Below the pieces are notes generated by a model. The model did no database searches. It saw only the letters and a program-made list of their open reading frames with translations, and had not been told where the DNA came from. Below, one piece after another: positions 53,402 to 61,423 of a stretch of 64,000 nucleotides of DNA (positions are counted from its first letter, which is position 1; every line of letters begins with the position of its first letter). The position numbers and the translations under genes were made by a program. The stretch lies in assembly GCF_013184985.2 (NCBI RefSeq), contig NZ_CP063418.1, positions 1,798,001 through 1,862,000 on the forward strand, given 5' to 3'. This DNA comes from Actinomyces faecalis. Its GTDB lineage: Bacteria > Actinomycetota > Actinomycetes > Actinomycetales > Actinomycetaceae.

Positions 53402-54613
53402 ATGAAACCGCTGCGTACCGCCGTCGTCGGTGCAGGGCAACGCAGCCGGGAGTTGCTTGCTGCTGCACAGTCGGTGGCTGGGATGGAGATCGTGCTCGTC
53501 ATCGACCCCTCGGCCACAGCCCGCGAGCGCGTGCAGGAGCAGCACCCGGGTATGGTTGCGGCCTCAGGGCTGGAGGCCGCACTGGCCGATCACTCTATTG
53601 AAGCCGCTCTCGTCCTCACTCCTGATGACACCCATGCCTCAATCGGTGCGGCGCTGCTGGAGGCAGGCAAGCACGTCATGGTGGACAAGCCCCTCGCCAC
53701 CACGATCGAAGGGGCTGATGCGCTTCTGGCTGCCGCGGCGCGAGCGGACCGCCTGCTCTATCCTGGGCACAACATGCGTTTCATGCCCGTGGTCGAGATC
53801 CTGCGCCGCGTGGTGACTGAGGGGATGATCGGCACGCCGCAGGCGGTGTGGACCAGGCACTTCGTGGGCCGGGGCGGGGACTATTTCTTCCGTGACTGGC
53901 ACAGTGAGTCGGCACGCTCAGGTGGTCTGCTGGTGCACAAGGCCTGTCATGACCTGGACGCCATGTGCTACGTACTGGGCACGCAGATCAGTGCCGTCCA
54001 GGCAATCGGCACCAACGCCGTCTACCACCGGTGCCCGCCGCGGGCGGTGGACGAGCCCGCGCCCGCCGTCGTCAATGACGTCAGGCACTGGCCTCCCACG
54101 GCCTTGCCGGAGGTGAACCCAGCGATGGACGTTGAGGACCTGTCCATGGTCAATATCGTCTTCGAGGGCGGGATCATGGGCTCCTACGCGCAGTGCCACT
54201 TCACGCCTGACTACTGGCGCAATTACTGCGTGATCGGGGACGCAGGCCGGGTGGAGAACATCGGCGACGAAGCCGGCGGCGGGGTCCTCGTATGGAGCCG
54301 GCGACGTCATGGTTTTGATCCGCAGCCGGATCTGCGTCTGCCGATTCAGGAGCTGTCCGCATCTGGTACCGCGAAGCCGGCAGGGAGCGCCTGGAGCACA
54401 GGGAATCGCGGGGGCGCGGGCCACGATGGATCCGACCGGCGGCTGCTGGAGGACTTCGTGAGCGCGGTGCGCACGGGCAGCCAGCCGCGCACGGACGCGC
54501 TGACGGCACGCAACGTCGTTGCCGCCGGAGTCATGGCCCGGCGCTCCCTGCGAGGCGACGGCCGCCTCCTGGAGGTCCCAGCACCCTTATCCTTCCCCGC
54601 ACCTGCTCACTGA
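53402..54613 (+). CDS. Gfo/Idh/MocA family oxidoreductase
   Basis: NAD(P)-dependent sugar or polyol dehydrogenase. Rossmann start TAVVGAGQRSREL, catalytic-type Lys in VMVDKPLATT, then GHNMRFMPVVEILRRV and HFVGRGGDYFFRDWHSE. It is clearly related to the dehydrogenase half of the ROK fusion: both have HFVGxGGDYxFxDWH and FTPDYWRNY or YTPDYWRNY. A Gly/Ser-rich insertion (about 318-340) is unique to this copy. ATG 53402 is 5 nt from GGAGGAG; the ATG just before (53399) is too close. Probably the last gene of the sugar operon. Confidence 0.92.
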   Translation: MKPLRTAVVGAGQRSRELLAAAQSVAGMEIVLVIDPSATARERVQEQHPGMVAASGLEAALADHSIEAALVLTPDDTHASIGAALLEAGKHVMVDKPLATTIEGADALLAAAARADRLLYPGHNMRFMPVVEILRRVVTEGMIGTPQAVWTRHFVGRGGDYFFRDWHSESARSGGLLVHKACHDLDAMCYVLGTQISAVQAIGTNAVYHRCPPRAVDEPAPAVVNDVRHWPPTALPEVNPAMDVEDLSMVNIVFEGGIMGSYAQCHFTPDYWRNYCVIGDAGRVENIGDEAGGGVLVWSRRRHGFDPQPDLRLPIQELSASGTAKPAGSAWSTGNRGGAGHDGSDRRLLEDFVSAVRTGSQPRTDALTARNVVAAGVMARRSLRGDGRLLEVPAPLSFPAPAH

Positions 54614-54619
54614 CCATTC

Positions 54620-54687
54620 CGCGGTTTTGTGTACGGGATCGGGGTATACAACAGCACGTATACCCCGATCCCGTACACAAAACCGCG
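54620..54687. repeat. Palindromic intergenic repeat, copy B (inverted orientation)
   Basis: Perfect 30-nt arms (54620-54649, 54658-54687) with the loop aacagcac, whose complement gtgctgtt matches the loops of copies A and C, so this copy is inverted relative to them. It carries gtgtac in the left arm and gtacac in the right arm where A and C have gcgtac and gtacgc, a compensated change. It begins 7 nt after the dehydrogenase stop. Confidence 0.95.
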
Positions 54688-54823
54688 ATTCTGGTCGGGC
54701 GGGGCGCGGTGGGGTACGGGTGAGGGCTGGCCCGGGCTCCACAGGCCGCCTCCACGGCAGGCCGCAATCCGTCTGTCCACAGGCCACCAGGACCGGACCT
54801 GTCCCGTCCCTCATGCTGAGGTC

Positions 54824-55852
54824 ATGAACACGACGTCGCAGCCACCGGACCTTCCCCGCATGCGTTTTGCCTCCGAGACAACAGACATGCGCCGTCTGCT
54901 CACCGGCGAGGAGATCCGTGTGCTCCGGGGCGCCTACCTCCTGCCAGAACCTGGCCTGGTCGGCTGGCAACGGCGCCGGGAGGTCAGCCTGGCCCGCGCG
55001 GTAGCCGCTCTGCACTCCCACCCCTCAGCCATCTGCCTGACCCACGAGTCCGCGGCCCTCATCCACGGCTTTCCCGTGCTGCGCAGCGAGCCGGACATCC
55101 ATCTCGCCATGCGTCGGCATCCTCGTGAGAGTGGACGCCGGCTCACGCCCGTGTCCTATGAGGAGCCCGGCGGGCCCGTCACTGGTCGCAGTGTGTGGAT
55201 CCGCCGTCGTGTCCTTCCGCTCATGCCCGACGACGTCGAGGTCGTCTCCGGCCTCCCGGTCACCTCTCCCCTGCGCACCGCGATGGACTGTGCCTGTGAT
55301 CTTCCTGCGCGCCAGTCCCTGCCCATCATTGACGCGGTCTTCATGAGTCTGTGTCAACCGGATCGGTATACCCGCCGCTGCGACGGCCTGGGTGAGGAGG
55401 AGCTGCGTCGCCGGTTGATGGAGGGTATTGAGGCCCAGGGTCGGCGTCATGGGATCCGACGCGCACGTGCCGTCGTCACGATCGCTAGCGCCTTCGCCGA
55501 GTCTCCTGGGGAGTCTGTGCTGCGGTGGACGGCCTGCGCCGCAGGTCTGCCGAGCCCCGTGGCCCAGGCGCACGCACCTGACGAGTACAGCAACCGGAGC
55601 TACTTCCTGGACCTGGGGTGGCCGCAGTGGCGTGTGGGCGCGGAGTTCGACGGCTACCTCAAGTATGACGAGCCGTCAGCGGGCCGGGCTGAAAAGCACC
55701 GGGAGATGCGGCTGCGTGAGGAGGGCTGGCGGATTGAACGATTCGACTGGAAGCACCTGGGCGAGCCTGAGCGGTGCATCGAGCGGCTGAGGACCCTGTT
55801 CCCCGCCGACGTCATCGCCCACACCCGTCCCGTCCGGGACCTGTGGCTGTAA
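54824..55852 (+). CDS. Hypothetical protein, AbiEi-like N-terminus with DUF559-like nuclease fold
   Basis: 342 aa, no signal peptide. The N-terminal 90 residues resemble AbiEi-type winged-helix proteins (LTGEEIRVLRGAYLLP, then ALHSHPSAICLTHESAALIHG). The C-terminal 80 residues look like a Vsr/DUF559 endonuclease fold: YFLDLGWPQWRVGAEFDGY, KHREMRLREEGWRIERFDW, with Asp and Glu in the expected positions. Actinobacteria hold many such proteins, often of unknown role. ATG 54824 has only a weak GAGG. The gene is bracketed by palindrome copies B and C in opposite orientation. The assignment is from pattern only. Confidence 0.7.
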   Translation: MNTTSQPPDLPRMRFASETTDMRRLLTGEEIRVLRGAYLLPEPGLVGWQRRREVSLARAVAALHSHPSAICLTHESAALIHGFPVLRSEPDIHLAMRRHPRESGRRLTPVSYEEPGGPVTGRSVWIRRRVLPLMPDDVEVVSGLPVTSPLRTAMDCACDLPARQSLPIIDAVFMSLCQPDRYTRRCDGLGEEELRRRLMEGIEAQGRRHGIRRARAVVTIASAFAESPGESVLRWTACAAGLPSPVAQAHAPDEYSNRSYFLDLGWPQWRVGAEFDGYLKYDEPSAGRAEKHREMRLREEGWRIERFDWKHLGEPERCIERLRTLFPADVIAHTRPVRDLWL

Positions 55853-55882
55853 GCCCCTGTGCAGCCCCGTCGGCGTCTCAAC

Positions 55883-55950
55883 CGTGGTTTTGCGTACGGG
55901 ACCGGGGTATACATGCTGTTGTATACCCCGGTCCCGTACGCAAAACCACG
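55883..55950. repeat. Palindromic intergenic repeat, copy C
   Basis: Perfect 30-nt arms (55883-55912, 55921-55950) with the loop atgctgtt. Inner arms read gaccgggg and ccccggtc where A and B have gatcgggg and ccccgatc, and the outer base pair is also changed on both sides. It lies between convergent genes and ends 28 nt before the valS stop, so it may serve as a terminator. Confidence 0.95.
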
Positions 55951-55978
55951 ATTCTGATGGTGGGTTACTGGGTCATCG

Positions 55979-58798
55979 TCAGCGCTTGGCCGGTGGCTCC
56001 CCCAGCTCGACGGCGGTGACCACCACGGGCGCTGCGGCTACGGCAGTCTCCCCGCCCTGCGCCGTCGTCTCCTCACTGGCCGACGGCGCAGCCTCAGCTA
56101 CCTCGAAGGTGCCAGTGACCTTGGCAGCCTCCAGCAGGTCAGCGCGAACGGACTCCACCGCCGCGACCAGCTCCGGGGCGGCTGCCAGGCTCACCGAGAG
56201 GATCGGGGTCTTCTGGCTGACCTTGGCCTCGGACTTCACCTTGCGCAGCGCCGCCAGCGCCACACCAGCGTGCGCCACGAGCTCGGCGTCCGCCTCGCCG
56301 GCACCCTGACGCAGTCCCTCGCTCGTCGGCCAGGAGGCACGGTGCACCGAGCCGGTGCGGTACCAGGACCACACCTCCTCGGTCACGAAGGGCAGGAAGG
56401 GAGCGAAGAGGCGCACAAAGGTGTCCACGGCGATCGCCAGGGTCGTGCGGGCCGAGGCCACTGCGGCTGCGTCGTGCGTGCCCTCGACGTCGTTGGCACG
56501 GTCCTTGACGAGCTCGATGTAGTCGTCGCAGAAGGTCCAGAAGAAGGACTCTGTCGCCTCCAGCGCGCGAGCGTGCTCGTAGCGGTCGAAGGCGGCCGTC
56601 GCGGTGTCGACCACACCGGCCAGAGCGGCCAGCACGGCACGGTCGATCGGCTCGGTCACCTGAGAAGCGTCCAGGCTCGGGGCCGGCACAGCAGCCAGCG
56701 TCGCCTCGTCAGCGTCCCACGGCACGCCCATGGACAGGGCGAACTTCGAGGCGTTGAGGACCTTGATCGCCAGGCGGCGTCCCACCTTGATCTGGGCCTC
56801 CTCAAAGGCCGGGTCCAGTCCCAGGCGGGCCGAGGCCGCCCAGTAGCGCACGGCGTCGGAGCCGTACTTGTCCAGCAGGCTCATGGGGGTCACCACGTTG
56901 CCCTTGGACTTGGACATCTTCTTGTGGTCAGAGTCCAGGATCCACCCGGAGATGCCCGCGTGCTTCCACGGCAGGGCACCAAACTCCAGGTCCGCGCGCA
57001 CAACCGAGGAGAACAGCCAGGTGCGGATGATGTCCTGGCCCTGGGGGCGCAGGTCCATGGGGTAGACGCGGGCGAAGAGGTCCTCGTCCTCCAGCCAGCC
57101 CGACACCAGCTGCGGGGACAGGGAGGAGGTGGCCCAGGTGTCCATGATGTCGAGCTCGCCGACGAAGCCACCGGGCACCCCGCGCTGGTCCTCGGTGTAG
57201 CCGGGGGCCGGGTCAGAGGAGGGGTCCACAGGCAGGGCGGACTCGTCCGGGGTGATGATCGCGTCGTAGTCGACCTCACCGTCGGCGCCGACCTTGTACC
57301 ACAGCGGGAAGGGCACGCCGAAGAAGCGCTGGCGGGAGATGAGCCAGTCATTGTTCAGGCCCTTGACCCAGTTCTCGTAGCGCACCCGCATGAAGTCGGG
57401 GTGGAAGTCGAGCTCTCCGCCGCGCTCCAGCAGCTCGGCGCTGAGGTCCTTGCCCGAGGCCGGGTTCGTCCAGGCCTTGCCGCCGTTGCGGATGTACCAC
57501 TGGCGAGAGGTGACGATCTCCAGGGGCTTGTCGCCCTTCTCGAAGAAGTTCGTCTGGCGCACGGTCTTGGTGGGCTCACCGCGCATCTCACCGGTCGAGG
57601 TCAGCTCCTCCACCAGGACCTTGCGCGCGGTGAACGTGGTCTTGCCAGCCATGGCCTCATAGATCTCGCGCCCGTGGGCCTGTGTGATCCACTCCGGGGT
57701 CTCGGCCTCCAGGCGGCCGTCCTTGCGCAGGATCGCGCGTAGCGGCAGGTCCAGGTCACGCCACCAGTCGATGTCCGTGGTGTCACCAAAGGTGCAGCAC
57801 ATGGCGATACCAGCACCCTTGTCCATCTCCGCCTCGGGGTGGGGCAGGACGGGGACCTCGACCCCGAAGACCGGGGAGGCCACGGTGGTGCCGAACAGGG
57901 GCTTGAAGCGCTCGTCGTCGGGGTGGGCGATCAGCGCCACGCAAGCAGGCAGAAGCTCAGGGCGCGTGGTCTCGATGCAGATGTCGGCGGTGCCAGAGGG
58001 CCCCTCCTCGATCGGGGCACCGGCGTCCTTGGCGGCCTGGGCGGCAGCAGGGTCGACGACGTGGAAGGCCAGACGGTGGTAGAAGCCGGGGTACTCACGG
58101 CTCTCCAGCTCAGCCTGGGCGACGGCGGTCTGGAAGGTCACGTCCCACAGGCCAGGAGCGGCCGCCTGGTAGGCCTCGCCACGAGCGAGGTTGCGCAGGA
58201 AGGCGGCCTGAGCCACCTTGCGGGCGCGCACTCCGATGGTCTGGTAGTTCTGTCTCCAGTCCACGCTCAGGCCCAGGTGGCGCCACAGTGCCTCGAACTG
58301 GGCCTCGTCCTCGACGGTGAGGCGCTCGCACAGCTCCACGAAGTTACGGCGCGAGACCGGCACCTGGTCGGCCGCCTTGATCGACTTACCCTCACCGCCG
58401 GTGTGCGGGGGGACGAAGTCCGGGTCATAAGGCAGGGAGGGGTCGCAGCGCACGCCGAAGTAGTTCTGGACGCGGCGCTCGGTGGGCAGGCCGTTGTCGT
58501 CCCACCCCATGGGGTAGAAGACGGACTTGCCACGCATACGCTGGTAGCGGGCGACGGTGTCGGTGTGGGTGTAGGAGAAGACGTGGCCCACGTGCAGGGA
58601 GCCGGAGACCGTGGGGGGCGGGGTGTCGATGGAGTAGACCTCGTCACGCTCGGCGGATCGGTCGAAGGAGTAGGTGCCGTCCTCCTCCCAGCGCTTGCCC
58701 CAGGCAGCCTCCAGGCCTTCGGTACTGACCTTGGCAGGGACTCGGGGGCTGTGGAGCTCGGAGGGGAGGATCCGCGGAGAGGACTCAGTTCCAGACAT
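55979..58798 (-). CDS. valS: Valyl-tRNA synthetase
   Basis: Charges tRNA-Val. The class I motifs are HVGH (residues 69-72, in GSLHVGHVFSYTHTD) and KMSKS beginning at Lys627 (KKMSKSKGN). An editing domain lies between. The phrase MGWDDNGLPTERRVQNYFG places it with the archaeal-like ValRS type. The C-terminus ends in an Ala/Val/Glu-rich tail and not in the long coiled coil of the common bacterial type. ATG 58798 starts MSGTESSPRILP. No T-box was seen upstream. It is divergent from the AlkD-like gene. Confidence 0.95.
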   Translation of the reverse strand: MSGTESSPRILPSELHSPRVPAKVSTEGLEAAWGKRWEEDGTYSFDRSAERDEVYSIDTPPPTVSGSLHVGHVFSYTHTDTVARYQRMRGKSVFYPMGWDDNGLPTERRVQNYFGVRCDPSLPYDPDFVPPHTGGEGKSIKAADQVPVSRRNFVELCERLTVEDEAQFEALWRHLGLSVDWRQNYQTIGVRARKVAQAAFLRNLARGEAYQAAAPGLWDVTFQTAVAQAELESREYPGFYHRLAFHVVDPAAAQAAKDAGAPIEEGPSGTADICIETTRPELLPACVALIAHPDDERFKPLFGTTVASPVFGVEVPVLPHPEAEMDKGAGIAMCCTFGDTTDIDWWRDLDLPLRAILRKDGRLEAETPEWITQAHGREIYEAMAGKTTFTARKVLVEELTSTGEMRGEPTKTVRQTNFFEKGDKPLEIVTSRQWYIRNGGKAWTNPASGKDLSAELLERGGELDFHPDFMRVRYENWVKGLNNDWLISRQRFFGVPFPLWYKVGADGEVDYDAIITPDESALPVDPSSDPAPGYTEDQRGVPGGFVGELDIMDTWATSSLSPQLVSGWLEDEDLFARVYPMDLRPQGQDIIRTWLFSSVVRADLEFGALPWKHAGISGWILDSDHKKMSKSKGNVVTPMSLLDKYGSDAVRYWAASARLGLDPAFEEAQIKVGRRLAIKVLNASKFALSMGVPWDADEATLAAVPAPSLDASQVTEPIDRAVLAALAGVVDTATAAFDRYEHARALEATESFFWTFCDDYIELVKDRANDVEGTHDAAAVASARTTLAIAVDTFVRLFAPFLPFVTEEVWSWYRTGSVHRASWPTSEGLRQGAGEADAELVAHAGVALAALRKVKSEAKVSQKTPILSVSLAAAPELVAAVESVRADLLEAAKVTGTFEVAEAAPSASEETTAQGGETAVAAAPVVVTAVELGEPPAKR

Positions 58799-58918
58799 GC
58801 CCCTGATTCTGTCATGGTCGCGCGGACCACCCCCAGACGGGCCACTCTCCCACCCTGTGAGGTGGGCTACGACGTCGGCCCTCGGGACACGCCGCCACGG
58901 ATACGGCACGATGGGGCC

Positions 58919-59617
58919 GTGCTGAGCGTCACCCACCTCGCGGACCCCGACAACGCCACCTTTGTCGCCAGGCTGGTACCTGGTATCGACCCTGCCACCA
59001 TCATCGGTGCACGAGTCCCTGCGCTACGCGCCTACGCCAAGGAGTCCTGGCGGGAGCGTCCCGAGGAGGTGCTCTCCTTCCTCACCCGCCTTCCCCACCG
59101 GCTCTTCGACGAGAACATGCTCCACGGCCTGCTGCTCAGCCAGGCCAAGGACCCCGGGCAGTTTCTCGACGGCGCCGAGGCCTTCCTCCCCTGTGTCGAC
59201 AACTGGGCCGTGTGCGACTCGATGAGCGCCAAGCCCCTGCGCCGCGACCTGCCGACCCTGGAAGCCGCCGCCCGCCGGTGGATCGCGGCCGAGCACCTGT
59301 ACACCCGTCGCTTCGGCATCGGCGTCCTCATGGAGTTCTTCCTGGGTGACGCCTTCCGCCCCGACCTCCTGGAGCTGGTGGTCTCGGTCCGGTCGCAGGA
59401 GTACTACCTGGAGATGATGGTCGCCTGGTACCTGGCCACCGCCGTCACCAGGCAGCCGGGCACCGCGCTGCCGTGGCTGGCACAGGAGGAGCTGGCTGAC
59501 CGGCTCTCCGTGTCGGTTCGTCGCAAGGCGATCGCCAAGTGCCTGGACGCCACGAGGATCCCGCCCGAGACCAAGGACCTCCTGCGACAGGTACGTGCCG
59601 GGCTCCCCCGGCGCTGA
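58919..59617 (+). CDS. DNA alkylation repair enzyme (AlkD-like)
   Basis: Helical-repeat glycosylase-type protein of 232 aa. Typical segments are IIGARVPALRAYAKES, FDENMLHGLLLSQ, VDNWAVCDSM and EYYLEMMVAWYLATA; the DNW and WY residues are family markers. In AlkD this fold removes N3- and N7-alkylpurines. GTG 58919 was chosen because the sequence from there (LSVTHLADPDNATF) has family character and the upstream frame is antisense to valS. Confidence 0.85.
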   Translation: MLSVTHLADPDNATFVARLVPGIDPATIIGARVPALRAYAKESWRERPEEVLSFLTRLPHRLFDENMLHGLLLSQAKDPGQFLDGAEAFLPCVDNWAVCDSMSAKPLRRDLPTLEAAARRWIAAEHLYTRRFGIGVLMEFFLGDAFRPDLLELVVSVRSQEYYLEMMVAWYLATAVTRQPGTALPWLAQEELADRLSVSVRRKAIAKCLDATRIPPETKDLLRQVRAGLPRR

Positions 59618-59645
59618 CCCAGCGGCTGCCCGGCCGGCTCCTCGC

Positions 59646-59951
59646 TCAGTCGCGCACGAGCTCCAGGGGCCTGACGTCGTCACGGCGGGTGCGCCGGTAG
59701 AGGAGGAAGCGGCCGCCGATGACCTGGACGACCTGCGCCCCCAGCTCGGCCGCGAGCGCAGGCGCCGCCTCCTTGGCCTCGACAGGACTGGACTCCAGCA
59801 CCGAGCACTTGACGAGCTCACGCTGGTCGATCGTGGCCTCGGCCTGGGTGACCAGGGCCGGTGTCAGGCCGTTCTTGCCGATGATGACCTGCGGGTCGAG
59901 GTGGTGTCCCATCGACCGCAGCTGCTTGACCTGCTTCTTGGTCAGAGCCAT
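59646..59951 (-). CDS. yhbY: YhbY-type CRM-domain RNA-binding protein
   Basis: Ribosome-associated assembly factor of 101 aa. The CRM domain covers the whole chain: LTKKQVKQLRSMGHHLDPQV, IIGKNGLTPALV (GKNG replaces the usual GxxG loop) and the strand VQVIGGRFLLYR. The ATG at 59951 has AAGGAGAG 7 nt upstream. It is convergent with the AlkD-like gene across 28 nt. Confidence 0.92.
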   Translation of the reverse strand: MALTKKQVKQLRSMGHHLDPQVIIGKNGLTPALVTQAEATIDQRELVKCSVLESSPVEAKEAAPALAAELGAQVVQVIGGRFLLYRRTRRDDVRPLELVRD

Positions 59952-60071
59952 GTCTGCTCTCCTTGGCTGGGGCGCCCGCTGGCGCGCGACGGGCTGGCAG
60001 CACGCGCAGCCCCTGGCTGGGCCTCAGCCTACCCAGGTGTCCCTGGGACGACGTCGCAGCCCCGGCCTCGC

Positions 60072-61220
60072 TCAGCGCGTCAGGACCGTCGCGGTGCCGG
60101 TCAGGCGCGGCTCCCCCAGCGGCAGGGAGGTGTCCGAGGGCCAGAAGGTCTGAGAGGCAGGGTGGGAGACCGAGATGTGCTGACCGTCGTACTGGCTCCA
60201 CACCGAGGCCTGGTCCGCATAGCCCAGTAGCACCATGGAGGCGGTGCGCGAGGAGGTCCCCTGCCCGTCGCCGTTCGTCGCCACGACCTCCTGCGGCTGG
60301 TCGAGCACGAGCAGCGCGTAGGGGCCGGGAGAGTACTGGCCGGCCCCGGGATTCGGGTCCTGCTGGCCCTGCAGGGCCAGCACGCCGTCGTAGTCGGTCA
60401 TGCGCACGGTGCCGGTGTAGACCGGGGAGCCGTCGGGGCTGGTCGCCGCCGGCTGGTCCTTGGTCAGCTTTCCGCCCTGTCCGAGCGGGGTGCCCTGGCC
60501 GGTCTCTGCCTGCCCACCGGTCTGCGAGGCCGATGCGGAGGCCCCCGTGGAGGCACCAGGCTCCCACTCCCCGTTCTCCAGCGCATCAAGCACCGAGGTA
60601 TCTGAGGCGTCGGTCCAGGTGATCTCCTCACCCTGCTCACCGTCAGGGAGACAGCTCGTCTGCACGACCTGCCCCTCACACAGCTGCTCCTCCGTGAAGC
60701 CGTTGGCGTCCGCGGTGATCCTGGTGACCTCTCCCTCACCCGTGCCTGAGAGCCACCAGGTGTAGATCAGCCCCTCGCCCGTCGAGGAACGAGTCACCTG
60801 CCCCCGAAAACCGCCGGCGCTCGCCACGCCGACCATGTGGTCAGAGTCCAGGACCTCGACGTCCTCCCCCTGCGGCTGCACGCTGATGACGCGGAGGACT
60901 CCGAGGCTCTCCTGGTCCTGTCCCAGTCCCGTCGCCTGGAGCACGAGGCGAGGCGTGCTGGAGTCCCCGAGCGCGTCAAGGGCGTAGGAGACCTCCTGCG
61001 GGACCATACCGTCCTCAAGGCCAAGGTACTGGACCGGGTTCGCCAGGACCTGGCGGTAGACCTTGGCGGCCTTGACGAGTACCGGGTTGACAATCGGCTC
61101 GGCAGTGGCTGTCGGCGTGGCCTTGGTCAGGGCCACGGGCTCCTTGTCCGAGCACGCGCCCAGCGTCCCGGCCAGTGCCACGACGGCGACGGCGACGACG
61201 GTCAGAGGGGCTCTCCGCAT
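60072..61220 (-). CDS. Lipoprotein of unknown function
   Basis: Exported lipoprotein of 382 aa. The signal sequence MRRAPLTVVAVAVVALAGTL leads to a lipobox ending in GAC, with Cys24 as the lipidation site. The rest is beta-rich with a Ser/Gly/Gln-rich linker at about 215-260 between two domains. No family was recognised. It is divergent from the acyl-CoA synthetase gene. The upstream in-frame extension (to 61298) lacks signal-peptide character. Confidence 0.8.
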   Translation of the reverse strand: MRRAPLTVVAVAVVALAGTLGACSDKEPVALTKATPTATAEPIVNPVLVKAAKVYRQVLANPVQYLGLEDGMVPQEVSYALDALGDSSTPRLVLQATGLGQDQESLGVLRVISVQPQGEDVEVLDSDHMVGVASAGGFRGQVTRSSTGEGLIYTWWLSGTGEGEVTRITADANGFTEEQLCEGQVVQTSCLPDGEQGEEITWTDASDTSVLDALENGEWEPGASTGASASASQTGGQAETGQGTPLGQGGKLTKDQPAATSPDGSPVYTGTVRMTDYDGVLALQGQQDPNPGAGQYSPGPYALLVLDQPQEVVATNGDGQGTSSRTASMVLLGYADQASVWSQYDGQHISVSHPASQTFWPSDTSLPLGEPRLTGTATVLTR

Positions 61221-61408
61221 AGCTGGTCCTTCAGCGGGGGGGACGGGGAGGAGCGCCAGGCCGAGCAGCCGCGGCAGCTGGGGCGCTGAGTTTATCACGC
61301 GCTCACTCTCCTCACGCCCGGCTCACAGGCCCCGCCCCTTTTGGGGGATCCCTACAGGTCAAGGCTCCCGATCTGTCAGTCGTCACGGCGCCCGCTGCCG
61401 CCAGATCC

Positions 61409-61417
61409 TGACATAAT
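61409..61417 (+). promoter_or_regulatory. Extended -10 promoter, probably leaderless, of the acyl-CoA synthetase gene
   Basis: tg-a-cataat is an extended -10 element ending 6 nt before GTG 61424, with no Shine-Dalgarno between them. Transcription would start at or next to the start codon. Confidence 0.55.
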
Positions 61418-61423
61418 GCCGCG

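Noticed and set aside
46611..55950. Palindromes as insertion sequence ends or CRISPR repeats
   Set aside because: No transposase gene lies near any copy and spacing is irregular (about 8 kb and 1.2 kb), with no spacers, so neither label fits. Kept only as a repeat family.
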